Below, piece after piece: positions 10,001 to 17,850 of a stretch of 64,000 bases of DNA. The stretch is from Arthrobacter sp. FW305-BF8 (GTDB lineage Bacteria > Actinomycetota > Actinomycetes > Actinomycetales > Micrococcaceae). The notes below the pieces were generated by a model. That model saw only the letters and a list, made by a program, of their open reading frames with translations. It made no database searches and had not been told where the DNA came from. The position numbers and the translations under genes are program-made. Location: contig NZ_CP084561.1 in assembly GCF_021789315.1 (NCBI RefSeq), positions 3,720,001 to 3,784,000 of the forward strand. The letters are read 5' to 3'. Position 1 is the first letter of the stretch. Every line of letters begins with the position of its first letter.

Positions 10001-12978
10001 GAAGTTACAAGCTGCAGTTCCAGAGCTACGGTTACGCGGGACTCCTTCAGCAGCAGTGGTACAGCGATGCTTCCTCCATTGACACCGCTACGGAAGTGGC
10101 AGTCACGGACGGCCAGGACCGCACGGCCATTGATGCGACCATGAAGAAGAGCGCCTCCATCAGCGGCAAGATAACTGCCCCTGAGTCAGTGAACCTCAGC
10201 AAGGCCGTGGTCTACGCGGTACCGGCCGGATCAACGGACCAGACCGCAGCCGTCGCACCGGTATCGGCAAACGGAACTTACACGCTTAGCGGCCTCGAAC
10301 CGGGTACCTACAAGGTGCGGTTCTCAGGCGAACAGAGTGGAGCCACAGATTCCTGGTACGGCGGCACCACCCCGGACACCGCAACCGCTGTGATCCTTGC
10401 GGCGGAAGAAGCCAAAGCATCAATCAACATGACAGTCACCACCGGCGCATCCATAAGCGGCACCGTGACGGGCTCCGGAAGCCAGTACGGCTACCCGGTC
10501 ACTGTTTATGATCAGGCAGGTAAGACAGTAAGGACCATGCAGACGGACGCGGCCGGCAAGTACAGCGTGGTCGGCCTCGCTGCAGGGTCCTACAAGATGG
10601 CATTCAACCGCTCCAGCGGGACCTACCAGGACGAGGCGCAGTTCTACTCGAACAAGCCGGAGTCCGCGGGTCTGGAACAGGCCCAAACCATCACCCTCGC
10701 CCAGAACCAGTCACTGCAGAACATCGACGCAACGCTCAAAACGGGCGGATTGGTAACCGGAACGTTGCTGGACAAAGCCGGAAAGCCTTTGCAGTACGCG
10801 TACGTTGAGGCCTACACCCGCGACGGTTCACTTGTCAGCCGGTATGGAAGCTCAGACGCCACTGGGAAATTCAGCATCGGGGGCCTCACCACAGGAAAGT
10901 ACTTCCTGCACGTCTTCCGTGACGCGACACGCGGCAACCTCTACTCGGGCAACACCGCCGAGGAAACCAGCGCGACCCCGGTAACCGTGACCAGCGGGAG
11001 TGCCACCGCGTTTGACCTGTCCTACGCGGCACCCCAGCTCACCGCCCCGGCGCCCACCATCACCGGCACCGCCAAGGTGGATTCCACCCTCACCGCGGCA
11101 CCCGGCACGTGGGGACCGGCACCGGTGACGCTGAGTTACCAGTGGAAGGCCGACGGCGCCGACATCGCCGGGGCCACCGCCACCACCTACAAGCCCACGG
11201 CCGCGACGGTCGGCAAGATCCTGACCGTGAGTGTCACGGGCTCGAAGGCCGGCTACGCCACGGCAACCAGGACCTCGGCGGCCACCACCAAGGTCGCGGC
11301 AGGCACCCTGACAGCACCAACGCCCACCATTTCGGGCACCGCGGCAGTGGATTCCACCCTCACCGTGGCACCCGGCACGTGGGGACCGGCACCGGTGACG
11401 CTGGGCTACCAGTGGAAGGCCGACGGCGCCGACATCGCCGGGGCCACCGCCACCACCTACAAGCCCACGACGGCGACCCTGGGCAAGATCCTGACCGTGA
11501 CCGTCACCGGCACCAAGGACGGCTACACCACGGAAACCAACACGTCCGCGGCCACGGCCAAGGTGGCGGCAGCCGCCCTGACCGCCCCCACACCCACCAT
11601 CAGCGGCACGGCCAAAGTGGATTCCACGCTTACCGCGGTACCCGGCATGTGGGGACCTGCGCCGGTGACGCTGAAGTATCAGTGGAACGCCGACGGCGTC
11701 AGCATCGCTGGAGCCACGGCAGGTACCTACAAAGCCACGGCGGCGACGGTCGGGAAGACCCTGACCGTCACCGTCACTGGCTCGAAAGCTGATTACGCCA
11801 CGGTCACCATGACCTCGGCGGCCACCGCCAAGGTCGCAGCCGGAACCCTCACCGCGCCCACCCCTGCAGTCAAGGGCACGGCCAAGGTGGGTTCCCTGCT
11901 TACGGCAACCGTCGGTACATGGGCGCCCTCACCGGTTGCCCTGAAGTACCAGTGGAAGGCCAACGGCGTCGCCATCACCGGCGCCACCGCCGCCACGTTC
12001 AAGCCGGCCGCGGCACAGGTGGGCAAGACGCTGACCTTCAACGTGACGGGCACCAAGACCGGGTACACCACGGCAACCAAGACCTCTGCCACCACCGGCA
12101 CGGTCATGGCCATCAACCCCGTCCTCACGGCCCCGACTCCGAGGATCACCGGAACCGCCAAGGTGGGCTACACCCTGACAGCAGCTCCGGGAACCTGGGG
12201 ACCGGCGACGGTCACCCTGAAGTACCAGTGGAGGGCCAACGGCGTCGCCGTCGCCGGAGCCACGGCCAGCACGTACAAACCGGCCGCGGCCGTGGTGGGC
12301 AAGACCATCAGCGTCACGGTCACCGGAAGCAAGGCCGGCTACAGCACGGCGGCCAAGACGTCGGCACTCACCGCGAGGGTCGCCGTCGGAACCCTCAGCG
12401 CACCGGCTCCCAGGGTCACGGGAACGGCAAAGGTGGGCTACACGCTGACGGCGGTTCCCGGCGCGTGGGGACCGGCACCGGTCACCCTGAAGTACCAGTG
12501 GAAGGCCAACGGTGTCTCCATTTCCGGCGCCACGGCCAGCACGTATAAGCCGGGCGCGGCCGTGGTTGGCAAGACCATGAGCGTCACGGTCACCGGCAGC
12601 AAGGCGGGTTATGCGACGGCGGCCAAGACGTCCGCGGTCACCGCAAAGGTCGCCGCAGGAACCCTCAGCGCACCGGTTCCGGGCATCAGCGGTGCTGTCA
12701 GGGTGGGGTCCGTCCTCACGGCAACAGGAGCCTGGGGGCCGGCACCGGTCACGCTGAAGTACCAGTGGAAGGCGAACGGCGTTGCCATCACGGGCGCCAC
12801 GGCAGGCACCTATACCCCGTCAACCGCGGTGCTCGGCAAGACCCTGACGGTCACGGTCACCGGCTCCAAGTCCGGCTTCACCACCGTTACCAAGACCAGT
12901 GCGGCGTCGGTCAAGGTGGCGGCGGGCGTGCTGACTGCTCCCGTGCCCACCGTCTCCGGTACTGCCACAGTGGGGTAA
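7075..12978 (+). CDS. Giant secreted repeat protein (prealbumin-like plus Ig-like repeats), C-terminally truncated
   Basis: A protein of 1967 residues with a Sec signal peptide (RMRIAILLSVFSALIVTG, cleavage near TPAAA). After it come about 13 repeats of ~85-90 residues, each opening with SISG/TISG and holding DGSYKVTGLPAGSYKLQF, the signature of carboxypeptidase-regulatory-like/SdrD-type beta-sandwich repeats. From about residue 1320 there are seven Ig-like repeats of ~85 residues (LTAPTPTISGTAKV, PGTWGPAPVTLKYQW), as in bacterial surface and exo-enzyme proteins. An eighth repeat stops after 18 residues. No enzymatic domain, LPxTG or anchor is visible. ATG 7075 has GGGGGA seven bases upstream and gives a normal signal peptide; the frame extends upstream to 7021. 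An adhesin or matrix role is inferred only from the architecture. Confidence 0.8.
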   Translation: MLARSRRFRMRIAILLSVFSALIVTGLTPAAAVEVGGDATASISGKITADLSGDSQGNMGVHVTNAETSEYVTSGYADADGNYSAGNLPAGSYKLQFFDYGRHNLGQWYGGTAGQEGATVVVLAAGQQLTGIDVTLAKGATISGHVEASAGVDLSGTEVRVHTADGMSTPGYAAVAEDGSYKVYGLPAGSYKVQLGGYGSGALDQWYGGADSFEAATPLTLTAGQDATGIDASLVKAATISGRVSAPEGVDLSAVTVAVHEADRISYTGYDWVRPDGTFKVTGLRAGTYKLQFQGSNSGALDQWHAEADSIETATAITLAAGQDLTGIDAALVKGATISGQATVPAGTEISSVSVLVSQADNMYYFNRYASVGQDGSYKVTGLPAGTYKVQFQGNDSGALDQWYANAESAETATPVSVTANQDLAGIDATLVKAATIGGKITAPAGVNLSDVSVRVHGTDGMPIAASVSVNADGSYRIGGLAAGSYKLQFETGNSGALEQWYSGAGTFETATVLALETGQDLTGIDAALVKGGSISGSVTAPAGVDPTSLRAYVYPSENQYRSWSARVMADGSYTVLGLAAGSYKVEFSGYNTGTLTQWHAGASSYETATPVALSAGQDVTAIDADLVIGASITGRVSAPAGVDVARVQAYVFPESTDWNWLAQVDLGADGSYKFSGLPAGPYKIRFTAGSSGALDVWYGGAATSAGATVIALTDGQAKSNVDATLTKGASISGKMSGAPGVDISAVNVELYNVDNFRAYPVNADVRPDGSFSLVGLQAGNYKIRYYGFDSGALEQWHENATSMESATAVALAPGQDVTGIKASLAKGASISGTVKAPDGVSLTSTYVRAISETEPNGPSANVRTDGIYKLRGLPAGTYKLQFYGYGSGALEEWYQDARTSAEATPVTVTAGQDLTGIDATLAKGASISGKVTLPEGVPAYSVYVSLYQGGELMPLSTTSLNDYDGSYSFRGLAAGSYKLQFQSYGYAGLLQQQWYSDASSIDTATEVAVTDGQDRTAIDATMKKSASISGKITAPESVNLSKAVVYAVPAGSTDQTAAVAPVSANGTYTLSGLEPGTYKVRFSGEQSGATDSWYGGTTPDTATAVILAAEEAKASINMTVTTGASISGTVTGSGSQYGYPVTVYDQAGKTVRTMQTDAAGKYSVVGLAAGSYKMAFNRSSGTYQDEAQFYSNKPESAGLEQAQTITLAQNQSLQNIDATLKTGGLVTGTLLDKAGKPLQYAYVEAYTRDGSLVSRYGSSDATGKFSIGGLTTGKYFLHVFRDATRGNLYSGNTAEETSATPVTVTSGSATAFDLSYAAPQLTAPAPTITGTAKVDSTLTAAPGTWGPAPVTLSYQWKADGADIAGATATTYKPTAATVGKILTVSVTGSKAGYATATRTSAATTKVAAGTLTAPTPTISGTAAVDSTLTVAPGTWGPAPVTLGYQWKADGADIAGATATTYKPTTATLGKILTVTVTGTKDGYTTETNTSAATAKVAAAALTAPTPTISGTAKVDSTLTAVPGMWGPAPVTLKYQWNADGVSIAGATAGTYKATAATVGKTLTVTVTGSKADYATVTMTSAATAKVAAGTLTAPTPAVKGTAKVGSLLTATVGTWAPSPVALKYQWKANGVAITGATAATFKPAAAQVGKTLTFNVTGTKTGYTTATKTSATTGTVMAINPVLTAPTPRITGTAKVGYTLTAAPGTWGPATVTLKYQWRANGVAVAGATASTYKPAAAVVGKTISVTVTGSKAGYSTAAKTSALTARVAVGTLSAPAPRVTGTAKVGYTLTAVPGAWGPAPVTLKYQWKANGVSISGATASTYKPGAAVVGKTMSVTVTGSKAGYATAAKTSAVTAKVAAGTLSAPVPGISGAVRVGSVLTATGAWGPAPVTLKYQWKANGVAITGATAGTYTPSTAVLGKTLTVTVTGSKSGFTTVTKTSAASVKVAAGVLTAPVPTVSGTATVG

Positions 12979-13058
12979 CCGTCACCGGATCCAAAACCGG
13001 ATTCACGACGGCGGTGAGAAATCTCCGCCGCTACCGCGGCGGTGAGCTGACGACCTGA
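12979..13058 (+). pseudogene. Out-of-frame remnant of the eighth Ig-like repeat
   Basis: Shifted by two bases relative to the giant gene, the sequence reads VTVTGSKTGFTTAVR, which is the end of an Ig-like repeat. The stop at 12976-12978 thus arises from a deletion of roughly 50-60 codons inside the eighth repeat, joining GTGGGG of the repeat start to its last strand out of frame. The remnant ends at a stop near 13058. Confidence 0.7.
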
Positions 13059-13232
13059 GTGACCTGGCCGTCGTCGTAAGCTAGGCGCGTGACGGCACGG
13101 CCGCTGGAACTCCAACCGGGGTTGCGGCGGCCGTTCCGCGTTAAAGGCAGGAGCCTTCTGGAGCGGCCGCCGATAAACTGGGAGTGGCCGCCGCGGCAGC
13201 AGGCCGCCCGGCTTTCCCAACAGGAGGTCACG

Positions 13233-13409
13233 ATGGGTTTGGGTGACAAGATCCACAATGCCGCCGAAAAACTCCACGGCAGAAGCAAGGAAGCAGCCGG
13301 ACGCGCCACCGGTGACAACCGGCTCAGGGCTGAGGGCAGGGAGCGCCACATCAGGGCCGACCTCAAGCAGGCCGGCGAAAAGATCAAGGACGCCTTCAGG
13401 AGGCACTGA
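13233..13409 (+). CDS. CsbD-family stress protein
   Basis: A 58-residue, highly charged, helical protein starting MGLGDKIHNAAEKLHGRSKEAAGRATGD, the CsbD pattern of general-stress proteins (sigma-B regulated in Bacillus; molecular role unknown). The start is fixed by CAGGAGGTCACG directly before ATG. It is a single-gene unit followed by a strong hairpin at 13431-13463. Confidence 0.85.
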   Translation: MGLGDKIHNAAEKLHGRSKEAAGRATGDNRLRAEGRERHIRADLKQAGEKIKDAFRRH

Positions 13410-13421
13410 CCAAGGTCCCGT

Positions 13422-13661
13422 TTAATGCTCGAGGCCCTGTCCGGTAAGAGCGGACAGGGCCTCGCCGCGTTCGACGCTCCCCCGCGCCGGCACGGCGGGG
13501 ACAAGCGCACCCGGCAGGCAGGGGCTCAAACTGCGGTCGCGGGGCGGCAGCTCGGGGCGTTCCCACAGATCACCGAAAAGCACGTCGTCGGTGAGCTGCG
13601 CGAGCTTCGGGGCAAACTCGCCGAACATCTTCTGGGCGCCGGACGGTTCGTTCTCAGTCAT
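13422..13661 (-). pseudogene. Truncated carboxymuconolactone decarboxylase-family gene
   Basis: The first ~43 residues (FGEFAPKLAQLTDDVLFGD, WERPELPPRDRSL) match the N-terminus of the carboxymuconolactone decarboxylase/AhpD-like family, which normally runs for 110-130 residues. Beyond RDRSL the frame is low-complexity and enters the terminator hairpin of the csbD gene. The catalytic C-x-x-C/His region is missing, so this is a 5' fragment left by a deletion. It lies just downstream of the cupin gene, its usual partner. Confidence 0.7.
13431..13463. terminator. Terminator hairpin after csbD
   Basis: Perfect 13-bp stem: GAGGCCCTGTCCG (13431-13443) and its complement at 13451-13463, with a seven-base loop. 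It lies 21 bp after the csbD stop and faces the end of the minus-strand fragment, so it probably works in both directions. Confidence 0.75.
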
Positions 13662-13679
13662 GGGTTTTTCCTGCCCTTC

Positions 13680-14093
13680 CTACTTCGCCACCGTGCGGGG
13701 GCCGTTGTATTCCTCGTCGGTGACGTGTTCGAACCAGCCGCCGTCGGCCGGGTCCCCGCCGCTTTCCAGCATGGCCAGGTGCTCCATGTAGCTGTCCGGG
13801 GCGGCTCCATGCCAGTGCATTTCTCCGGGCGGCGTGTAGATGGTCTGGCCGGGGTGAACTTCGAAGAGCTCCCCGCCCCGGGACTGCACCAGCCCGATTC
13901 CCTCGGTGATGTGCAGGGTCTGGCCGTTGGAGTGGCTGTGCCAGGCAGTGCGTGCACCGGGCGCGAAGCGCACCTTGGCCACGACCATGCGCTGGTTGTC
14001 GTTCTGCGGGCTGGCGATCATGTCCAGCCACACGTCGCCGGTGAACTGCTCGGGCGGGTTCTTGACGGTGGGCGGCTTCGGCGCAATTTCCAC
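13680..14093 (-). CDS. Small cupin-domain protein
   Basis: A single-domain cupin of 137 residues. Motif 1 is seen as GARTAWHSHSNGQTLHITEG (HxH...E) and motif 2 as PGEMHWHGA (GxxHWHG), giving a complete metal-binding set of three His and one Glu. Small cupins of this type include hydroxynitrile lyases and quinone or quercetin-modifying enzymes; the substrate here is unknown. Start is GTG with AAGGAG eight bases upstream. The downstream carboxymuconolactone decarboxylase partner is broken, and the divergent XRE gene is the likely regulator. Confidence 0.8.
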   Translation of the reverse strand: MEIAPKPPTVKNPPEQFTGDVWLDMIASPQNDNQRMVVAKVRFAPGARTAWHSHSNGQTLHITEGIGLVQSRGGELFEVHPGQTIYTPPGEMHWHGAAPDSYMEHLAMLESGGDPADGGWFEHVTDEEYNGPRTVAK

Positions 14094-14210
14094 GGTGAGT
14101 CTCCTTCTTGTTCGTATTCAGTCACCAGACAACCGCAGACAGGACGGGTATGGGAGTCTCTGTTCATAGGGGTACCGGCAGGGACTCCCTCGCAGGGCCG
14201 GAATTCCCCT

Positions 14211-14216
14211 AGCGTT
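14211..14216 (+). promoter_or_regulatory. -10 box (TAGCGT) of the XRE regulator
   Basis: TAGCGT ends six bases before ATG 14223. No Shine-Dalgarno is present, so the transcript is probably leaderless, as for trkH. Confidence 0.4.
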
Positions 14217-14222
14217 GTAGGC

Positions 14223-15131
14223 ATGGACAACCGCACCGAAATCCGAGACTTCCTTGCCTCCCGCAGGGCGAGGATCACCCCGGACCAGGCCGGCCTGCAG
14301 GATTACGGCGGCAACCGGCGCGTGCCTGGACTGCGCCGCGGGGAAGTTTCCTCCCTGGCCGGGGTCAGCATCGAGTACTACACCCGGCTCGAACGCGGAA
14401 ACCTCGCGGGAGCCTCCGATGACGTGCTGGAGGCGGTTGCCAGGGCACTGCAGCTGGACGAAGCCGAACGAGAGCACCTGTTCGACCTGGCCCGCGCGGC
14501 CAGCGCCGGAGGCAAGTCCCGCCGTCGACCCGCCCGCAAGCAGACGGTCCGTCCCAGCCTGCAGGCGATCCTTCACGGGATGACCGGGTCGCCGGCCTTC
14601 GTGCGCAACGGGCGGCTGGACATCCTGGCCATCAACAGCCTGGGACGGGCGCTGTACTCGGAGGCGTTCGGCCGCGCGGAGCAGCCGGTCAGCCTGGCCC
14701 GGTTCTGCTTCCTCGACCCGCGCGCCCACACGTTCTATCCGGCGTGGGAAGACTCGGCGAACACCACCGTGGCCTTGCTGCGCACCGAAGCCGGCAGGGA
14801 CCCGTACGACAAGGCACTGCAGGACCTCATCGGGGAACTGTCCACCCGCAGCGATGAGTTCCGCATCCGGTGGGCTGCCCACAATGTGCGCCTCCACCGG
14901 ACTGGCCTCAAGCACTTCCACCACCCGGTGGTGGGCACCCTCGACCTCTCCTTCGACGCAATGGACCTGCCGGCTGATCCCGGACTGACGCTGACCGCTT
15001 ACAGTGCGCAGCCAGGCTCCGCCGAGGAAGACGCCCTCAAACTGCTGGCCAGCTGGGCCGCGAGCCAGGAGCAACCCGCGGCTGGCTCGCCACGGCAGGC
15101 GGCGCTGGAGCCCAAGCCCGCCAACGGGTGA
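14223..15131 (+). CDS. XRE-family regulator with MmyB-type ligand-binding domain
   Basis: A 302-residue transcription factor. An N-terminal helix-turn-helix spans residues ~10-75 (PGLRRGEVSSLAGVSIEYYTRLERG). A MmyB-like PAS-type sensing domain follows (residues ~105-270; LDILAINSLGRALY, FLDPRAHTFYPAWEDSA). In other actinobacteria such regulators sit divergent from small oxidoreductase or cupin genes, as here, and are thought to bind a hydrophobic ligand. The tail (last 30 residues) is disordered. Start ATG 14223 is leaderless behind a TAGCGT box. Confidence 0.85.
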   Translation: MDNRTEIRDFLASRRARITPDQAGLQDYGGNRRVPGLRRGEVSSLAGVSIEYYTRLERGNLAGASDDVLEAVARALQLDEAEREHLFDLARAASAGGKSRRRPARKQTVRPSLQAILHGMTGSPAFVRNGRLDILAINSLGRALYSEAFGRAEQPVSLARFCFLDPRAHTFYPAWEDSANTTVALLRTEAGRDPYDKALQDLIGELSTRSDEFRIRWAAHNVRLHRTGLKHFHHPVVGTLDLSFDAMDLPADPGLTLTAYSAQPGSAEEDALKLLASWAASQEQPAAGSPRQAALEPKPANG

Positions 15132-15171
15132 CCCTCCGTGGGTTGACCTTCTGCGTCATCCCAAACGCGAA

Positions 15172-15196
15172 GAGGCGTTAAAAAAACGTTAAGATC
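15172..15196. promoter_or_regulatory. Direct-repeat operator, site 2
   Basis: On the minus strand this reads TCTTAACG, five bases, TTAACGCCTC, matching site 1 (4089-4113) at 23 of 25 positions. Here it lies about 300 bp before the GH3 gene and 40 bp after the XRE gene. Confidence 0.6.
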
Positions 15197-15304
15197 CCGC
15201 CGCCACCCGCGGAAATGCTGTTGCGGCGAAGCGCGGCACAGTACCTTTGATCCATGCCGTCCTGCGATGGCCCCCAACACCGCAGGGCGGCAATTCCATG
15301 CCCT

Positions 15305-15346
15305 CAGCCGGGGGTCCTCAGCCGGGGGTCCACAGCCGGGGGTCCT
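15305..15346. repeat. Three 14-bp tandem repeats
   Basis: CAGCCGGGGGTCC plus T, A and T in turn, three uninterrupted copies. It lies in the GH3 leader region. Replication slippage is the likely origin. Confidence 0.8.
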
Positions 15347-15490
15347 GCGGGCTCCCGGGGTCTGCGGCAACACCAAGGGCCCCGGAGTTGAGGCTCATCG
15401 TGCCAAAACGAGGCGCGCAGGGTGGATCCGGCAGGCCAGAAACGGCGTACGCTCATTGATATATGAGTGCCCCAGCAAAGCCGCGTGAAC

Positions 15491-16753
15491 ATGCATTATC
15501 TAACTAAATTGGCAGTTGTAGGAGCCGTGCTTTTGCTCCCGCTGTCGGCATCGGGCGGCCCGTCCCAGCCCCCAGCAAACCTTCCGGCAGCAAGGTCCGA
15601 GCTCCTGCCCGCGACGCCCCGGCCCACCGTAAGCCAGCCTTCAACAGGCCAGCGCGCAGCTGTCCCCCGCGCCATCCGCAAACCCGTCGTCGGCCGTGCT
15701 CCCACCGCGACTGCTGCACCCACTCCGGCGCAGCAGCTCGCCCGGCTCACACTGGCGCAGCGTGTCGGCCAGCTGTTCATGGTGGCGGCCGCGGCCACCG
15801 GAGCGGACGCCAACACGATGTCCGGCCTCACCAGGTACCACGTCGGCAATGTGTATCTCGCCGGGCGCAGCCGCGCGGGCACTGCGGCGACGGCCGCCGT
15901 CGTTCGGCGGATGACGGCAACCGTGTCAGCGGCCACCACCGGCGGCATCCGCATTGCCGTGGCCACCGACCAGGAGGGCGGCTTCGTCCAGGTCCTCGGC
16001 GGCCCCGGGTTCTCGGCGATCCCCACAGCGCTGTCGCAGGGAACACAGCCGACGGCAGCCCTGCAGGCAAACGCGCGCGTGTGGGGTAGCCAGCTGCGCG
16101 CGGCCGGGCTCACCATGAACCTGGCGCCGGTTCTGGACACCGTGCCGAGCAGACAGTTCGCCCCGCGCAACGCGCCCATCGGGTTCTTCGCCCGGGAATA
16201 CGGGTTCACGCCGCAGGCGGTCTCAACCCACGGCGGCGCCTTCGCAGCCGGCATGCGACAGGCGGGCATCGCCCCCGTCGTCAAGCACTTCCCCGGCCTG
16301 GGCCGCGTTACCCTGAACACTGACACCACCCGGAACGTGAAAGACACCGTCACCACACGCACCGACCCCTACCTGCTGCCGTTCCGGACAGCGATCCAGG
16401 TGGGTGCCCGGTGGGTGATGGTCTCCAGCGCCTACTACACGCGCATCGATGCCGGCCACATCGCGCCGTTCTCGCCGCTGGTCATGCGGACGATGTTGCG
16501 CTCGGACCTGCACTTCACCGGCGTCGTCCTGTCCGACGACCTGTGCAACGCGGTGCAGCTGGCTCCCTGGGCCTTGGGCACCCGGGCCACGAACTTCATC
16601 CACGCCGGCGGAACCATGCTGCTGTGCGCTAACCCCCGCGCCATTCCCGCCATGTACACCGCGGTGCTTCAGCTCGCCCAACACAGCCCTGCGTTCGCGG
16701 CGGAGGTCAACGCCGCTGCCCTGAAGGTTCTCACGGTCAAGGCCGGGCACTAG
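15491..16753 (+). CDS. Secreted glycoside hydrolase family 3 (NagZ-like) protein
   Basis: A GH3 TIM-barrel protein of 420 residues with a signal peptide (TKLAVVGAVLLLPLSASGG) and a ~60-residue Pro/Ala/Thr linker, so it acts outside the membrane. KHFPGLG and the nucleophile strand VVLSDDL are the GH3 beta-N-acetylglucosaminidase signatures. The general acid-base loop of NagZ (D-x-H after KHFPGHG) is replaced by RVTLNTDTT, the pattern of an actinobacterial NagZ-like subgroup. The target could be peptidoglycan or another glycan. ATG 15491 gives the best signal peptide; GTG 15467 or 15485 are alternatives. The operator at 15172-15196 lies upstream. Confidence 0.8.
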   Translation: MHYLTKLAVVGAVLLLPLSASGGPSQPPANLPAARSELLPATPRPTVSQPSTGQRAAVPRAIRKPVVGRAPTATAAPTPAQQLARLTLAQRVGQLFMVAAAATGADANTMSGLTRYHVGNVYLAGRSRAGTAATAAVVRRMTATVSAATTGGIRIAVATDQEGGFVQVLGGPGFSAIPTALSQGTQPTAALQANARVWGSQLRAAGLTMNLAPVLDTVPSRQFAPRNAPIGFFAREYGFTPQAVSTHGGAFAAGMRQAGIAPVVKHFPGLGRVTLNTDTTRNVKDTVTTRTDPYLLPFRTAIQVGARWVMVSSAYYTRIDAGHIAPFSPLVMRTMLRSDLHFTGVVLSDDLCNAVQLAPWALGTRATNFIHAGGTMLLCANPRAIPAMYTAVLQLAQHSPAFAAEVNAAALKVLTVKAGH

Positions 16754-16769
16754 GGGCGATCCCTGAAGC

Positions 16770-16820
16770 GCGAACGGACACTTGGCGCCCTTGCCTGAAG
16801 GGCCTCAAGTGTCCGCTCGC
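16770..16820. terminator. Bidirectional terminator with nested hairpin
   Basis: A 15-bp outer stem with one mismatch (16770-16784 and 16806-16820, ACGGACACTTG core) encloses a second 6-bp stem, GCCCTT/AAGGGC. It lies between two convergent genes. Confidence 0.7.
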
Positions 16821-16836
16821 ACTAAACGAAGCCGCG

Positions 16837-17802
16837 CTAGCTGAGCGCGGGCACCTGCACGTGCCCCGGCTTGAACCGTGCGCCGTAACCGGGGGCGGCA
16901 GGCACGTCGATCCGCGCGTGGGTGTGCACCTCGCCGACTGTCGCCTTGGTGTGCTCCGCGATCTGCTCCAGCGTGGCCACCCACATGCCGTCCATGCCCT
17001 TGACCCGCTCGATCAGCCGTTCCAGGGCCACGGCTTTGGAGGGCCGGCCCGAGATGAACGGGTGGTTGGTGAGCACGAAGCAGCTTCCCTGCGAGTGGTG
17101 CGCCTCGGCCTCCAGGGTCCACATCTCCAGCACCTTCGCGGGGCTTTCGATCACGCCACTGCCCGTCACGCCGGGGTAGAACGCGTACTGCTCCCAGTCG
17201 TCCAGGGTCCAGTCCACCGGGATCTCCACGATGTCTCGGGTGTCGCCGGCACCAGAGGGAGAACCCGAGGAGACCGACATCCGGTACGGCGCATCGCCGT
17301 CGAGCAGGCTCGAATCGTAGAGGAAGCCGCGGTCAGCCAGCAGCGCCGGGGAGTGCCAGTTCAGTTCCCACCACGGTGCCCGGTACCCCACCGGACGGAT
17401 TCCGGCGACCTTCTCGAGTGCCTCCAGTCCCCGGTCCATGTAGCTCGCCTCGGTGGCGGCGTCGATCCCCTGCATCGGCTCGTGCAGATAGCCGTGGTGC
17501 GCAACCTCGTGCCCGCCGTCGACGATCTGCCGTACGACGTCGGGGTAGCACTCCGCGGTGAACCCGGGGATGAAGAACGTCCCGCGGACCTCCTGCCGCG
17601 CCAGGATCTGCAGCAGTCGCGGCACCGCGACCTTCGGCCCGTACGACTGGTGGCTCATGAGGGACATCCGCCGCGTACTGGTGGGGTCGTGCGCGATGAC
17701 GCAGGATTCGGCGTCAACATCGAAGGTGAAGGATGCGGCAGCGGTGAAGCCGGCCGGCCAGGTGATGGGGTGCTGGGAATCCGCGAAGGCGCTGGTGCTC
17801 AT
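16837..17802 (-). CDS. Polysaccharide deacetylase-family protein
   Basis: A NodB-homology (CE4) amidohydrolase of 321 residues without a signal peptide, so probably cytoplasmic. Motifs: TFDVDAE (metal Asp pair), HHGYLHEP (H-x-x-x-H metal ligands) and YRAPWW. The cytoplasmic, DVDAE-type branch includes PuuE-like allantoinases and other amide hydrolases of nitrogen compounds. It precedes no cell-wall genes but follows an NCS1 nucleobase/allantoin-type permease 48 bp away, with a PucR regulator beyond. A role in hydrolysing an imported N-heterocycle or hydantoin-like compound fits better than cell-wall deacetylation. Start ATG with AAGGAA upstream. Confidence 0.8.
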   Translation of the reverse strand: MSTSAFADSQHPITWPAGFTAAASFTFDVDAESCVIAHDPTSTRRMSLMSHQSYGPKVAVPRLLQILARQEVRGTFFIPGFTAECYPDVVRQIVDGGHEVAHHGYLHEPMQGIDAATEASYMDRGLEALEKVAGIRPVGYRAPWWELNWHSPALLADRGFLYDSSLLDGDAPYRMSVSSGSPSGAGDTRDIVEIPVDWTLDDWEQYAFYPGVTGSGVIESPAKVLEMWTLEAEAHHSQGSCFVLTNHPFISGRPSKAVALERLIERVKGMDGMWVATLEQIAEHTKATVGEVHTHARIDVPAAPGYGARFKPGHVQVPALS

Positions 17803-17850
17803 GCCGGGGTTCCTTTCGTCAGAGGGCGAAGTGGAGCGGTGCAGAAGGAT

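Larger units (their letters stand above)
15132..15490. other. Long intergenic region with operator and tandem repeat
   Basis: About 360 bp upstream of the GH3 gene. It holds the second direct-repeat operator (15172-15196) and a three-copy 14-bp tandem repeat (15305-15346). Short open frames here have implausible composition. Confidence 0.5.

Noticed and set aside
15247..15459. 71-codon frame upstream of the GH3 gene
   Set aside because: It runs through a 14-bp tandem repeat, has no plausible protein composition and no ribosome-binding site.
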